From assembly GCA_035293805.1 (NCBI GenBank), contig DATGMD010000091.1, positions 6,166-70,165 on the forward strand: a DNA stretch of 64,000 nucleotides, read 5' to 3'. The stretch is from JAJPHF01 sp035293805. Its GTDB lineage: Bacteria > Chloroflexota > UBA6077 > JAJPHF01. This document shows positions 1 through 8,612 of this stretch, piece by piece. Numbering within the stretch: the stretch's first letter is position 1; the number at the start of each line of letters is the position of its first letter. The translations under genes and the position numbers were made by a program. The notes beneath the pieces are model-generated. The model was not told the origin of the DNA and searched no databases. It worked only from the letters and a program-made list of their open reading frames with translations.

Positions 1-347
1 GCCGGTGGGTAGCTGTGGCGGCCGTGATAGCGCGTGGGGTGGCCCGACGCCCCGTTCCAGACCGAGAGCGCGAGCGAGGCCAGGAAGCAGCCGAGGGCCG
101 CGAGGCCCAGGGGGCCGGCGAAGCGTGGGGCCAGTAGCGCGAGCAGCAGGGTGCCGACCATCAGGACGGCCGCCAGCGCCATAAGCTGCTCGACGGCCGA
201 TTGGCCGCTTACCGCGCCCCGCGCGCGGCGCCAGGCTGCCGTCCAGGGGGCGGCGCGGCGGCGCCGAAACGGCAACGGAGCGCGATTCTCGGCCTCCATG
301 TGCCGCAGCAGCTCGTCGATCTCGCGCTCGTAGCGATGATCCGCCAT
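1..347 (-). CDS. Partial small membrane protein (C-terminus beyond the left edge)
   Basis: The reading frame starts at an ATG at 347 and stays open to base 1, so about 115 residues are visible and the end is missing. It begins MADHRYEREIDELL, a charged helical N-terminus ending near residue 22. An Arg-rich linker follows, then two closely spaced hydrophobic segments (about residues 55-72 and 76-92) that look like a membrane hairpin. Short proteins with a YxREIxEIL-like N-terminus and a membrane hairpin are common in Chloroflexota genomes, but I know no function for them. A TATAAT box with an extended -10 lies about 30 bases upstream, so it is probably the first gene of its transcript. The membrane location is inferred. 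Confidence 0.65.
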   Translation of the reverse strand, partial: MADHRYEREIDELLRHMEAENRAPLPFRRRRAAPWTAAWRRARGAVSGQSAVEQLMALAAVLMVGTLLLALLAPRFAGPLGLAALGCFLASLALSVWNGASGHPTRYHGRHSYPP

Positions 348-379
348 GCCCTGCCGTAACTCCGCAGGGAGTTTGAGCG

Positions 380-388
380 ATTATAGCA
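380..388 (-). promoter_or_regulatory. Extended -10 promoter of the partial membrane protein gene
   Basis: Read on the minus strand this is TGCTATAAT, a consensus extended -10 element. It would place the transcript start near 373, about 26 bases before the ATG at 347. No convincing -35 is visible, which is normal for extended -10 promoters. Confidence 0.6.
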
Positions 389-430
389 CGCGCCCCGCGC
401 GCTGCGGCCTAGCCGCCCGCGCGTGGGCCG

Positions 431-973
431 TTAGGCGCCGGGGGGCGAGGTCGGCGCCAGAAAATCGGCGGGCACCCAGCCGCGGTTGCCTTGCGCGTCC
501 TCGACCTGCCGCCACACGCGTCCTTCCGCTTCTTGATCGGGCCCCACGATTTGCAGGACCGTGTTCTCCGCCCGGGCGGCCACGCGGGCGGCGCGGGTGC
601 TCGGCTCGCGGCGGAGGATCACGCCTTGGCCACCGGTGTTCGTCACCCGGACATATTCGGCCGGCTCGGGCGTCGGCTCGCCGACTTGCTCCGCCGCCGG
701 CGCGGGGGTCGCGGTGGGCGCGGCCGTCGGCAGCGCGGCCGCGCCGGAGCTGGGGGACGTGCTGCCACCGCGCGGGAGGCCGAACGCCTGCCAGAGGGCA
801 AGGGCCACGACGATCGCGCCGAGCAGCGCGCCCACGGCAATCCCGACGGACGAGAGCCAGCGGCCGGAACGTCGCTGATCGCGCAGCAGGAACGGCCGGC
901 CGCACCACTCACACACGCGCGCGTCGGGTGCATTCCGCGCGCCACAGCCCGGGCACCGGCTATCCGCTTGCAC
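431..973 (-). CDS. Zinc-ribbon, single-pass membrane protein with SH3-like domain
   Basis: This 180-residue protein starts with a zinc ribbon made of two CxxC pairs (CPGC and CEWC, within the first 25 residues). One transmembrane helix follows (about residues 40-62), then a Pro/Ala/Thr-rich linker and a C-terminal domain of about 65 residues resembling bacterial SH3 domains (VTNTGGQGVILRREPS then a GWVPADFL ending). The layout predicts a cytoplasmic zinc ribbon and an extracytoplasmic SH3 domain, which in this fold often contacts cell-wall material. The start chosen is the GTG at 973, which has a GGAGG-rich leader. A GTG at 994 in the same frame is an alternative. The specific role is unknown. 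Confidence 0.7.
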   Translation of the reverse strand: MQADSRCPGCGARNAPDARVCEWCGRPFLLRDQRRSGRWLSSVGIAVGALLGAIVVALALWQAFGLPRGGSTSPSSGAAALPTAAPTATPAPAAEQVGEPTPEPAEYVRVTNTGGQGVILRREPSTRAARVAARAENTVLQIVGPDQEAEGRVWRQVEDAQGNRGWVPADFLAPTSPPGA

Positions 974-1057
974 CCCCGCCCCTCCGCCGCGCACAGCCTA
1001 CCGGCGGCGGGCCTGACCCTCAAGGCGCCCCGAGTCCCAACTGCGTCACGGCGGCGC

Positions 1058-1504
1058 TTAGCCCGCCGCTTCCACGCGCGACTTGACGCAGTCGAACATC
1101 TGCTTCATGAGCATCTTGGCAACGCCACCCAGCATCCGCTGGCCCACGCCCGCTACCGTGCCGCCGACCTGGCCGTCGCCCTTGACCTGCACGAGCGTCG
1201 TGTTGGGGTCGGTCGCGCTCAGCTCGATGGCGGCCTCGCCGCGCACGAACCCGGGGCCGCCGCTACCCTCGACCAGCATGCGGTACCGCCGCGGCGGCTC
1301 CTTGTCGGCGATCGTTACGTGCCCTTGATAGGTTCCCTTGATGGCGGCCACGCCCACCTTCAGTGTCGCCTCGTAGCTGTCTTCGCCGCGCGGCTCGAGC
1401 TTCTCGCAGCCGGGAATGCACTGCTGCAGCCCGGCCGGATCCTGGAGGTACGCCCAGACGCGCTCGATGGGCGCCTTGATGGTGTACTGGCCCTCCACCT
1501 GCAT
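1058..1504 (-). CDS. CoxG-like SRPBCC-family protein
   Basis: The 148-residue product has the pattern of the carbon monoxide dehydrogenase subunit G family (SRPBCC fold). It starts with a short strand, then the IKAPIERVWAYLQDPAGL helix and the QQCIPGCEKLEP segment typical of CoxG. The C-terminal helix carries GVGQRMLGGVAKMLM. Family members bind small hydrophobic ligands, and true CoxG helps recruit CO dehydrogenase to the membrane. No CO dehydrogenase genes are near, so a general ligand-binding role is equally possible. The ATG at 1504 is chosen over an upstream in-frame codon because AAGGAGG lies just before it. Confidence 0.8.
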   Translation of the reverse strand: MQVEGQYTIKAPIERVWAYLQDPAGLQQCIPGCEKLEPRGEDSYEATLKVGVAAIKGTYQGHVTIADKEPPRRYRMLVEGSGGPGFVRGEAAIELSATDPNTTLVQVKGDGQVGGTVAGVGQRMLGGVAKMLMKQMFDCVKSRVEAAG

Positions 1505-1684
1505 GGTCGTCCTCCTTGGCGCTCGCAATTGTCTGCCATGGTACCGGCGAGCGGGCGCCGTCAGCTTGCTGCGCGTGGGCTTGGCCCCTTCAGTCTACCA
1601 GTACCACGACTCGAACAGAAGCGCGCCGCGGTCCCGACGCCGGTCGCCCAGCCGGAGAATTCGCGTCCGCCGCGCCGTCTCGGT

Positions 1685-1733
1685 CATAATGGGTGGCGGC
1701 GGGCGGCCGTTGCGGCGGGCTAGCAACGGCCGC
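1685..1733 (+). promoter_or_regulatory. Putative promoter and 5' leader hairpin of the DUF6941-like gene
   Basis: CATAAT at 1685-1690 resembles a -10 box. Just downstream, 1703-1713 and 1723-1733 form an 11-bp perfect stem (GCGGCCGTTGC and its complement) with a 9-base loop. This would form at the 5' end of the transcript, about 35 bases before the ATG at 1769, and could affect stability or initiation. The promoter assignment is tentative. Confidence 0.35.
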
Positions 1734-1768
1734 GCCGCACCCGCGCGAACGAGCGTCGAGAGGTCGGG

Positions 1769-2170
1769 ATGCCGGAGCTGGAGTGGTCGCTGCTCTGTGA
1801 GTACTGTCTGATCGACGCGGCGGGCAAGCTGTCGATGCTCGGCATCTTCGAGCAGATGCTGACTCTGCACGTCCCCGCCTTCCAGCCAATGCTGTTCGTC
1901 GTCAGCCGCTGGCGCTCCGAGCCGCAGCAGGTGTTCAAGGTGGAGACGCGTCTCTGGACGCCAACCGAGCAGGTGCTCCAGACGACGGGGGAAGTGCTGG
2001 TCGCTCCCAGCCCGGTGGGTCAGAACCTGACGATCAACCAGTTCACGAGCTTGACGTTCGAGCGGGAGGGCCAGTACCTCGTCGAGCTGTTGGTCGACGG
2101 CGAGACGGCGCGCTATTATCCCTGGCAACTTACCGTGCGGCCGGCGCCGGGCGCGCCGGCATCGGCCTGA
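1769..2170 (+). CDS. DUF6941-like protein
   Basis: This 133-residue soluble protein begins MPELEWSLLCEYCLID and continues with a beta-rich body (SMLGIFEQM, then strands including QYLVELLVDGE). The start pattern, in which a conserved Cys-containing strand is followed by a GKLSMLGIF turn, matches proteins annotated as DUF6941, found mostly in Actinobacteria and Chloroflexota. I recognise the family style but know no biochemical function. It has no signal peptide or membrane segment. A GAGAGGTCGGG leader precedes the ATG. It is followed 84 bases later by the cyclase gene in the same direction and may share its transcript. Confidence 0.6.
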   Translation: MPELEWSLLCEYCLIDAAGKLSMLGIFEQMLTLHVPAFQPMLFVVSRWRSEPQQVFKVETRLWTPTEQVLQTTGEVLVAPSPVGQNLTINQFTSLTFEREGQYLVELLVDGETARYYPWQLTVRPAPGAPASA

Positions 2171-2254
2171 CCGAACCGTGAGTCAACACCGCGCGCAGCC
2201 CCGCGCCTCCCGGGCAGCTGCGCGTAGCCGGGCCGGCGCGAGGACAGGGGCCGC

Positions 2255-4369
2255 ATGAGCAAGCGCGAGCGCACCCGACTGCTGGCGAGCCTTGCAATCG
2301 CCCTTAGCATGGGTGTGCTTCTCGCGATAGCCTACACGCCGCTAAATCTGCTGCTCCCCGTGCAACAGACCAGCCAAGACCTCTTCGTGTCCAATCGCGA
2401 CGCCAAGCCCGTCGATCCCGAGCAATACGGGCCAATCCCGTCGCGCTACGTGATCATCGCGCTGGACACCAAAACCATTAACGAGCTGGGGCGGTGGACT
2501 AGCTGGGACCGTTCATACTACGCGCAAGTCATCGATACGCTGCGGGAGGCCGATGCGGACCTGGCGGTGTTCGACATCGGCTTCTTCGAGCCGGGGCCGG
2601 GCGACGACGAGCTGGCTCAGGCGCTCCAGCGAGCCGCCACGCCGCCGTCGATTTTGAAGGTCGTGCAGCCGGTCATCGGCATCCCCGTCGAGAACACGGC
2701 TGACAGCGGCCCGCCGCAGCTGCAGCGTGTGGAAGGCCCGCTCCCGTCGCTCCGCGAGCAGGCCCCGATCGTCGGCAGCGCCAACGTAATCGCCGATGTC
2801 GACGGCACGGTACGCACCATCCCGCTGCTGTTCGACGCCGATGGTCAGCTCGTGCCCTCGCTGTCGCTGGCCGGCGTGGCGGAGGCGCTGCGCCAGACCC
2901 AAAACCTCGACCTGAGCCAGCCGCCACCGACGTTTCACTTCGCGGGGCGCAACGTCCCCATCTCCGATCACTACGGCATGCGCATCAACTATGTCGGGCC
3001 TCCTTCACAACCCGACGGGCGGCAGACGTTTAAGACCGTGTCGTTCGTCGACGTGCTCAAGGGCCGCGTCGATCCCGCCGTCTTCCAGAACAAGCACGTC
3101 TTCATTGGCCTGCTCGGCGCGCAGGGCTTTGCGGACGATTACTGGACGCCGGTATCGAACACGGCCACGGGCAAGATGGCCGGGGTGGAAGTCCACGTGA
3201 ATGCGGCCGCGACGGTCGAGCGCGCGGCCTTCTTTATTCCGGAAGACCGGGCTGCTACGGTAGTGACGATCCTACTCCTCGCCGCCGTCACTGGTCTGGT
3301 CGCCGGGCGCCTCGGCGTGTTGAAGAGCCTCGCCATCGTGCTGGCACTGGTCGTCGGCTACTTCCTCTTCGCCTCCGAGATGTTCAAGGCGGGGCGTCTG
3401 GTGAATATTGTCTACCCTCTCCTCGCCCTCGCGGTGCCCTATGCGGCGACGGCGACGTACTCCGTCACGTTCGAGCAGCGGCACGCGCGGTTCCTGCGCG
3501 GCGCGATGGGCCGGTATCTGTCGCCGGCGGTCATGGAGGAGATCGTGCGGCGTCCGGAGCTGCTGCGACTCGGCGGTGAGAAGCGCGAGATGACTGTCCT
3601 GTTCTCCGACATCCGGGGCTTTACCTCCTTCTCGGAGCAGCTCGACCCGCAGGAGCTGGTAACCCTCCTGAACGAGTACCTAACGGCCATGACTGACGTC
3701 GTCTACCGCTACGACGGCGTGCTCGACAAGTACATGGGCGACGCGCTAATGGCCTTCTGGAACGGGCCGGTCCCGCAACCGGACCACGCGCGGCGCGCCT
3801 GCCTGACCGCGCTCGACATGCTGGAGACGCTGCGTACCTTGCACGAGCGCTGGCGGGAGCGCGGCATCCCCCGTCTCGATATGGGAGTTGGCCTGAACAG
3901 CGGCCCGATGTCCGTGGGCAACATGGGGTCCGACACCCGCTTCGACTACACGGTCATGGGCGACGCGGTGAACTTGGGCTCGCGCCTGGAAGGCACGAAC
4001 AAGGAGTATCACACCAACATCGTCATCAGTCAATCCACACTCGACGAGGTCAAGGATGAGGGGTTCGTGGTGCGGGTCCTCGACCTCGTGGCCGTGAAAG
4101 GCAAGGCGCAGCCGGTCGCCGTCTACGAGCTGATCGGCCGGCCGGGACACTTCGGGCGCTTCACGCCGGAGCTGCTGGCGGTCTACGAGCGCGGGATCCA
4201 GCTCTATCGCGCCCAGGACTTCGACGCCGCGGCCGCGGCGTTCCGCGAGGTGCTGGAGCGTGTGCCGAACGACGGCCCCTGTATGATGTACCTTGAGCGC
4301 TGCCAGGACCTCGTCGCGGCCCCGCCGCCACAGGACTGGGACGGCGTGTACGTAATGACCCACAAATAG
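2255..4369 (+). CDS. CHASE2-domain adenylate/guanylate cyclase
   Basis: This 704-residue membrane protein has a first transmembrane helix (about 8-32), a large extracytoplasmic CHASE2 sensor domain (about 35-325), three hydrophobic segments (about 330-405) and a class III nucleotide cyclase domain (about 440-620). Both metal-binding aspartates are present (FSDIRGFT and YMGDA). So are the substrate lysine in DKYMGD, which favours adenine, and the Asn/Arg pair in VNLGSRLEG. The C-terminal 75 residues look like one or two TPR-type helices (AVYERGIQLYRAQDFDA). It should turn an extracellular signal into cAMP. The ligand cannot be read from sequence. All catalytic residues are intact. Confidence 0.93.
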   Translation: MSKRERTRLLASLAIALSMGVLLAIAYTPLNLLLPVQQTSQDLFVSNRDAKPVDPEQYGPIPSRYVIIALDTKTINELGRWTSWDRSYYAQVIDTLREADADLAVFDIGFFEPGPGDDELAQALQRAATPPSILKVVQPVIGIPVENTADSGPPQLQRVEGPLPSLREQAPIVGSANVIADVDGTVRTIPLLFDADGQLVPSLSLAGVAEALRQTQNLDLSQPPPTFHFAGRNVPISDHYGMRINYVGPPSQPDGRQTFKTVSFVDVLKGRVDPAVFQNKHVFIGLLGAQGFADDYWTPVSNTATGKMAGVEVHVNAAATVERAAFFIPEDRAATVVTILLLAAVTGLVAGRLGVLKSLAIVLALVVGYFLFASEMFKAGRLVNIVYPLLALAVPYAATATYSVTFEQRHARFLRGAMGRYLSPAVMEEIVRRPELLRLGGEKREMTVLFSDIRGFTSFSEQLDPQELVTLLNEYLTAMTDVVYRYDGVLDKYMGDALMAFWNGPVPQPDHARRACLTALDMLETLRTLHERWRERGIPRLDMGVGLNSGPMSVGNMGSDTRFDYTVMGDAVNLGSRLEGTNKEYHTNIVISQSTLDEVKDEGFVVRVLDLVAVKGKAQPVAVYELIGRPGHFGRFTPELLAVYERGIQLYRAQDFDAAAAAFREVLERVPNDGPCMMYLERCQDLVAAPPPQDWDGVYVMTHK

Positions 4370-4386
4370 CCGACGGGGGCGCGCGA

Positions 4387-6102
4387 GTGGTCGGTGGCGA
4401 GGTGCGGCGCGGGGCGGATCGGCGACCGGTGACCTGGGAGATCGCGCCCGCGGCGCCGGCCGCCATGCTGCGCGCGCTCGACGTGGGCTCGCCGCTGGTG
4501 GCCCAGCTTCTCTGGAACCGCGGCGTCCGCGACGCCGCCGCGGCCGGCCGCTTCCTGCGGCCCGAGCGCGAGCCGCTGGGCGATCCCATGCGGATGGCGG
4601 GCGTCCCCGCCGCCGTGCGGCGGATACGGGCCGCCATCGCGGGGGGCACCCCTATCGCGATCCACGGGGACTACGACGTCGACGGGGTGAGCGCCGCCGC
4701 CGTGCTGGCGCTCACGCTCCGCCGCCTGGGCGCCGATCCGATCGTTCACATCCCCCACCGCGCGCGGGACGGCTACGGGCTCTCGCCGGCCGCCATGCGC
4801 GCGCTGCACGCCCGCGGCGCCCGCCTGGTGCTCACCGTCGACTGCGGCATCACGGCGAACGCCGAGGTGGCGCTAGCTGCCGACCTGGGCATGGAGGTCG
4901 TGGTCACCGACCATCACCACGTGCCGGTCACCTTGCCCGCCGCGGCGGCCGTGATCAATCCGCGCCAGCCCGGCTGCGCTTACGGCTACGCCGACCTGTC
5001 GGGGGTCGGCGTAGCTTACGTCCTGGCGCGCGCGCTGCTGCAGGCCGCGTTGCCGGCGAGCCAGGCGGAGACGGCCGCCAACGACTTGCTGGATCTGGTG
5101 GCCCTCGGTACTCTCGCCGACATGGTGCCCCTCCTCGGTGAGAACCGGTCACTGGTGGCGCGCGGGCTGCGCGTCCTGCGCGACGGGCGCCGACCGGGCC
5201 TGCGCGCGCTCGCCGCGGCGGCCGGCGTCGAGCTAAGCCACCTCACGGCGCAACAAGCGGCCTTCTTCCTGGCGCCGCGCCTGAACGCGGCCGGACGCAT
5301 GGGCGAGGCGACGGATGCCTACGCGCTGCTGGTCGCGCCGGACGAGGCGACGGCGGCGCCCCTGGCCGAGCGGCTGAACCAGCTCAACCGCGAGCGGCAG
5401 CGCGCCGTCGGCGACGGCGTGAACGCGGCCTGGCAACAGGCGAGCGCCGACGCGCCCGCGATTATCGTCGCCGGCGATTACGCGCCTGGCATTGCGGGCC
5501 TTGTCGCGTCGCGCCTCACGGAGGAGACAGGCCGCCCGTGCGTGGTGCTGGAGCGCGGCGACGAGTACTGCAAGGGGTCCGCGCGCGGGCCAGAGGGGTT
5601 CCACCTCGCCGCGGCCCTACAGCAGTGCGCCGACCTGTTGGTCAAGTTCGGCGGCCACGCCCAGGCGGCTGGCATGACCCTGCGCACCGCCCACCTACCG
5701 GCGTTCGCGGAGCGGCTGCAGGGGCTCGCCGCGGCCGCGCTCGGCCCCACGCCGCCGCTGCCGCGCCGGCGCGTGGACGGGGCGCTGAGCCTGCGCGCCA
5801 TCAACTGGGAGTTCGGCGAGGCGCTCCAGGCGCTGGAGCCTTACGGCACGGGCAACCCGGTCCCTCTGTTCCTGACCGGGCGCGCCGTAGTTCGCGAGAG
5901 TCGGCCGTTGCGGGAGACGGGGCTAGCCCTGCGATTGACTGACGGCGGGCTGCCGCTGCGCGCGGTGTGGTTCCGGGCGGGCGAGCGCGCCGTCGCTGAC
6001 GGAGCCGCGGTCAGCGTCGTCTACCAGGTGGAGCGCAGCGTCTACCGCGGCGAGGTGCGGCTAGAGCTGCGTGTGGAAGACCTCCAGCCGGCCGCAGGGT
6101 AG
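4387..6102 (+). CDS. recJ: Single-stranded-DNA-specific exonuclease RecJ
   Basis: RecJ degrades single-stranded DNA 5' to 3' in recombination and mismatch repair. The DHH motifs are all visible: GDYDVDGVSA near residue 94, TVDCGIT near 150, VVTDHHH near 172. The DHHA1 domain contains GGHAQAAGM near residue 420, and the C-terminal OB-like domain follows. At 571 residues it is a normal length. The GTG at 4387 is used here. A second in-frame GTG at 4429, reading VTWEIAP, better matches usual RecJ N-termini and has a GGGGCGG leader. A hairpin terminator follows at 6244. Confidence 0.93.
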   Translation: MVGGEVRRGADRRPVTWEIAPAAPAAMLRALDVGSPLVAQLLWNRGVRDAAAAGRFLRPEREPLGDPMRMAGVPAAVRRIRAAIAGGTPIAIHGDYDVDGVSAAAVLALTLRRLGADPIVHIPHRARDGYGLSPAAMRALHARGARLVLTVDCGITANAEVALAADLGMEVVVTDHHHVPVTLPAAAAVINPRQPGCAYGYADLSGVGVAYVLARALLQAALPASQAETAANDLLDLVALGTLADMVPLLGENRSLVARGLRVLRDGRRPGLRALAAAAGVELSHLTAQQAAFFLAPRLNAAGRMGEATDAYALLVAPDEATAAPLAERLNQLNRERQRAVGDGVNAAWQQASADAPAIIVAGDYAPGIAGLVASRLTEETGRPCVVLERGDEYCKGSARGPEGFHLAAALQQCADLLVKFGGHAQAAGMTLRTAHLPAFAERLQGLAAAALGPTPPLPRRRVDGALSLRAINWEFGEALQALEPYGTGNPVPLFLTGRAVVRESRPLRETGLALRLTDGGLPLRAVWFRAGERAVADGAAVSVVYQVERSVYRGEVRLELRVEDLQPAAG

Positions 6103-6243
6103 GCGCAGGCTCGCGGCCGCCGGCCTGCCTCGCGGCCAAGCCGAGCGAGAGTCGACCGCAAGGCCAATCGCCGCCGTGCAGCGGACGTAGCGCAACCCGG
6201 TCGCCGCCTGACCGCTGCGGCGCCGGTCACCCACGAAAAGCGA

Positions 6244-6272
6244 GGAGCCGGGGCGCCCAGCGCCCCGGCTCC
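6244..6272. terminator. Hairpin terminator between recJ and the convergent secreted-protein gene
   Basis: A 13-bp perfect stem with a CCA loop (arms 6244-6256 and 6260-6272). It is followed by TT on the plus strand and by CGCTTTTC on the minus strand. It lies between two converging genes and probably serves both. Confidence 0.75.
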
Positions 6273-6310
6273 TTATCGCCTCCCCCTGCGAGCCTCACGG
6301 CGCGCGGCGG

Positions 6311-7552
6311 TTACAGGCGCACGTTGCAGCCGGAGCCGACGAAGATGTCGCCGGTCGTCCGGAGGCCCGCGTAACCGATCGGGAACGGGCCGCCGTAGCT
6401 GGTGCTCATCGAGCCGGCGATGCCACCCGGCCCTGTGGCGCCGCCACCCGCGTAGCGCGCGAGCGTGTTCAGCTCGGCATTGTAGCCGGCCGTCCACCCG
6501 CCCGCGAGGATCGCGCCCAGGCTGGTTGAGCCGGAGAAGGGCACCGACAGCGGCGCGCCCACACCGAACGGGCTGCCGAACGTGGCGTTCGGCTGGCCGA
6601 TCGTGCCCGTACCGCTGCCCGTGACGCCGATGCCCGAGAAGAAGGGGAAGCCGTAAGAGTAGCCGCCCACCACGCTGAGGCCCAGCGTATCGAGGCCCCC
6701 GAAGTTCGGCCCGACGCAGCCGCCGCCGGGGAACGCCAGCGCGCCCTGGGTCGCCAGCGTGCTGATGAGCCCCTGGCTGTAGAGCGACGGTACCTGGCCG
6801 AAGAACTGCTGGGGGTTCGGGTACGAGTACGCCGCGTAAGCCAGGATGTACGGGGCGAGATCGGGCAGCAGCGCGTCCCACCAGCCGTAGGGCGGGGTCG
6901 TCGGTCCGTCGCCGAAGGCGCCCGTCGCCTGGTACAGATTGCCGGCATACAGCGGATCGTTCCGCCGACCCGGCCCGCGGCTACGGAAGCCGCCTTCCAT
7001 CGAGGTACAGTAGCCACCCGCACCACACTCGGCCAAGGTCACGCCCGCGCGGCCGCCTACAGCGGTCTGGATGGAAGCGACGCCGGGAATGAGCAGGGCT
7101 GGCTGGTTGCCGCTCGGGGCGGCCACCGCGACGATCGTGTGCGGCCCGCGCGGGATGTCGGTCACCATCTCCCAGCCGCTCAGCAGGAAGCGGTCCCCGC
7201 CCAGCGCGTTGGCCACGTCGGGGCGCTCCTTGCCGTAGTCCGCCGCGCCGAGGTAGAAGCCGCCCTGGTCGGGGCCACCGTCGAGATAGACGTCGACGCG
7301 GCTGACGCCCGTCCCACGGTCGCTGGCCGGGTTGGCGGCCCAGCCGCGGATGAGTACCTGAGTGGCGGCCGTGGCCGAGCGGTTCGTGGGCTCGTCGATG
7401 GCCACGATGATGCCGCTCGTGATCTGGTCCGACCCGCCTTGGTCCTGCGTGGCGGGATGCGCCCAGGCCGTTTTCGGCGCCAGCGAGCCGCCTATCAGGA
7501 TGAGTATGCCGAGCAGGGTAGCGATGCGTCGTTGCAACTGCATTCGGGGCAT
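6311..7552 (-). CDS. Secreted Gly/Ser/Tyr-rich protein with N-terminal Ig-like GTGV domain
   Basis: The 413-residue product has a classical signal peptide, with cleavage likely after KTAWA near residue 33. An Ig-like domain follows at about residues 50-150 (VLIRGWAAN, RGTGVSRVDVYLDGG, GDRFLLSGWE). The rest is low-complexity sequence rich in Gly, Ser, Pro, Tyr and Phe, with a few Cys. The Ig-like domain is nearly the same as that of the protein at 10042-11007. The ATG at 7552 is chosen because GGAGGAGGCGGC precedes it. The transcript leader is about 195 bases if the CGTTTAA promoter is used. The protein is exported. A structural, adhesive or coat role is inference from composition. Confidence 0.8.
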   Translation of the reverse strand: MPRMQLQRRIATLLGILILIGGSLAPKTAWAHPATQDQGGSDQITSGIIVAIDEPTNRSATAATQVLIRGWAANPASDRGTGVSRVDVYLDGGPDQGGFYLGAADYGKERPDVANALGGDRFLLSGWEMVTDIPRGPHTIVAVAAPSGNQPALLIPGVASIQTAVGGRAGVTLAECGAGGYCTSMEGGFRSRGPGRRNDPLYAGNLYQATGAFGDGPTTPPYGWWDALLPDLAPYILAYAAYSYPNPQQFFGQVPSLYSQGLISTLATQGALAFPGGGCVGPNFGGLDTLGLSVVGGYSYGFPFFSGIGVTGSGTGTIGQPNATFGSPFGVGAPLSVPFSGSTSLGAILAGGWTAGYNAELNTLARYAGGGATGPGGIAGSMSTSYGGPFPIGYAGLRTTGDIFVGSGCNVRL

Positions 7553-7755
7553 GCCGCCTCCTCCCTCTGCCTCCACCTGGTCGCATGGGCGCCGGGAAGC
7601 GCCGGCCTTCGTGACGGCCGGCCCCTCGCTTCGTGTGGCTCGCCTGCGCGCGGTGCCCCGTGCAGGATCGGGGCCAGCGTGCAGGCGCTGGCACGCAAAC
7701 GCCGCCGTCCGCTCACAGGCGCTCGCGGCGGCCACGTCGTCCTCGTCTTACCCTA

Positions 7756-7785
7756 TTAAACGGGCCGGCGGCCGAAACGCAACAC
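7756..7785 (-). promoter_or_regulatory. ECF-like promoter of secreted protein gene 6311-7552
   Basis: On the minus strand GTGTTGC (7785-7779) and CGTTTAA (7762-7756) are separated by 16 bases, and ATAGGG-type sequence follows the -10. The same pair of elements lies upstream of the two other secreted-protein units. CGTTTAATAGGG is identical here and at 9984-9973. Confidence 0.55.
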
Positions 7786-7794
7786 GGTGCGCGA

Positions 7795-7824
7795 TTGAAT
7801 TCCCAAGAAATGGCGGGCTATAAT
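7795..7824 (+). promoter_or_regulatory. Sigma-70-type promoter of rplY
   Basis: TTGAAT (7795-7800), an 18-base spacer and TATAAT (7819-7824). The start point would be near 7831, giving a leader of about 23 bases that contains the AGG before the ATG at 7854. Confidence 0.7.
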
Positions 7825-7853
7825 CGCGGGATAAGTTCTCCGAGGTGTTATGA

Positions 7854-8522
7854 ATGGCTGACATTGTGCTGCGCGCGCAGCGGCGTGCCGTGCTGGGCAA
7901 GAAGGTGCGCTTTCTGCGCCGCCAGGGCCTCGTGCCGGCCAGCCTCTATGGCCCGGGCATCGAGCCCGCGCCGCTGCAGCTGCCCGTGCGCGAGTTGGAC
8001 GACGCCCTTCGCCACATGACCGCCACAACGCTCGCCGCGCTCCAGGTGGACGGCGAGGCGCCGCGACAGGTGTTGGTGCGCGAGGTGCAACGCCATCCCG
8101 TGAGCGAGCACACGCTCCACGTCGACTTCTTCGCGATGCCGATGGACGTAACGATCCGGGCCGACGTGCCGGTCCAGACCGTGGGCGAGGCGCCGGCGGT
8201 GACGGTCCTCGGCGGCACGCTCGTCCGCAGCGCGGAGACCGTGCAGGTAGAGGCGCTGCCCACCGACCTGCCCGAGCGGATCGAGGTCGATCTCGCCCCG
8301 CTCACCGAGTTCCACCACGCGATTCACGCCGGCGACCTGCAGCTGCCGCCCGGCGTCACGCTGCTGACCCCACCCGATACGGCCCTGGTCACGGTCCTGC
8401 CAGCCCGCCTGGAAGCCGAGCTTGCCGCCGAGGCGGCCGAAGCCGCCGAGGCCGCCGCTCCTACTGCCGAGGCCGAGGCCGCGCCGGCGGCCGCGGAGGG
8501 CGAGACCGAGGCCGCCGAGTAA
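7854..8522 (+). CDS. rplY: 50S ribosomal protein L25 (CTC/TL5 type)
   Basis: L25 binds 5S rRNA in the central protuberance of the 50S subunit. The N-terminal L25 domain (about residues 4-92) contains RRAVLGKKVRFLRRQG and PASLYGPG. The C-terminal TL5/CTC beta domain (about 98-185) follows. The last 35 residues are an Ala/Glu-only tail, a common feature of long L25 proteins in GC-rich bacteria. At 222 residues it belongs to the long CTC form, not the short E. coli form. It is a single-gene unit with its own promoter and terminator, set in the middle of the secreted-protein cluster. Confidence 0.95.
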   Translation: MADIVLRAQRRAVLGKKVRFLRRQGLVPASLYGPGIEPAPLQLPVRELDDALRHMTATTLAALQVDGEAPRQVLVREVQRHPVSEHTLHVDFFAMPMDVTIRADVPVQTVGEAPAVTVLGGTLVRSAETVQVEALPTDLPERIEVDLAPLTEFHHAIHAGDLQLPPGVTLLTPPDTALVTVLPARLEAELAAEAAEAAEAAAPTAEAEAAPAAAEGETEAAE

Positions 8523-8551
8523 CCTCGACCCCCTACCGCGCCAGAGCGACC

Positions 8552-8580
8552 AAGGGCCGACGGCAGCGCCGTCGGCCCTT
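8552..8580. terminator. Hairpin terminator of rplY, probably bidirectional
   Basis: A 13-bp perfect stem (arms 8552-8564 and 8568-8580) with an AGC loop. AA at its base pairs with TT, so it reads as a terminator for rplY and for the convergent secreted-protein unit ending at 8613. Confidence 0.8.
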
Positions 8581-8612
8581 CGCTTGTCCTGGTCCTGTCA
8601 GCCACTTGGGGC

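Larger units (their letters stand above)
7553..7853. other. Divergent intergenic region between the secreted-protein gene and rplY
   Basis: This 301-base gap holds two back-to-back promoters: a sigma-70-like one for rplY (7795-7824) and an ECF-like one for the minus-strand secreted protein (7756-7785). The remaining 200 bases are the long leader of the secreted-protein transcript, with small GC hairpins such as GCCGGCC/GGCCGGC around 7598-7622. No further gene is seen. Confidence 0.6.
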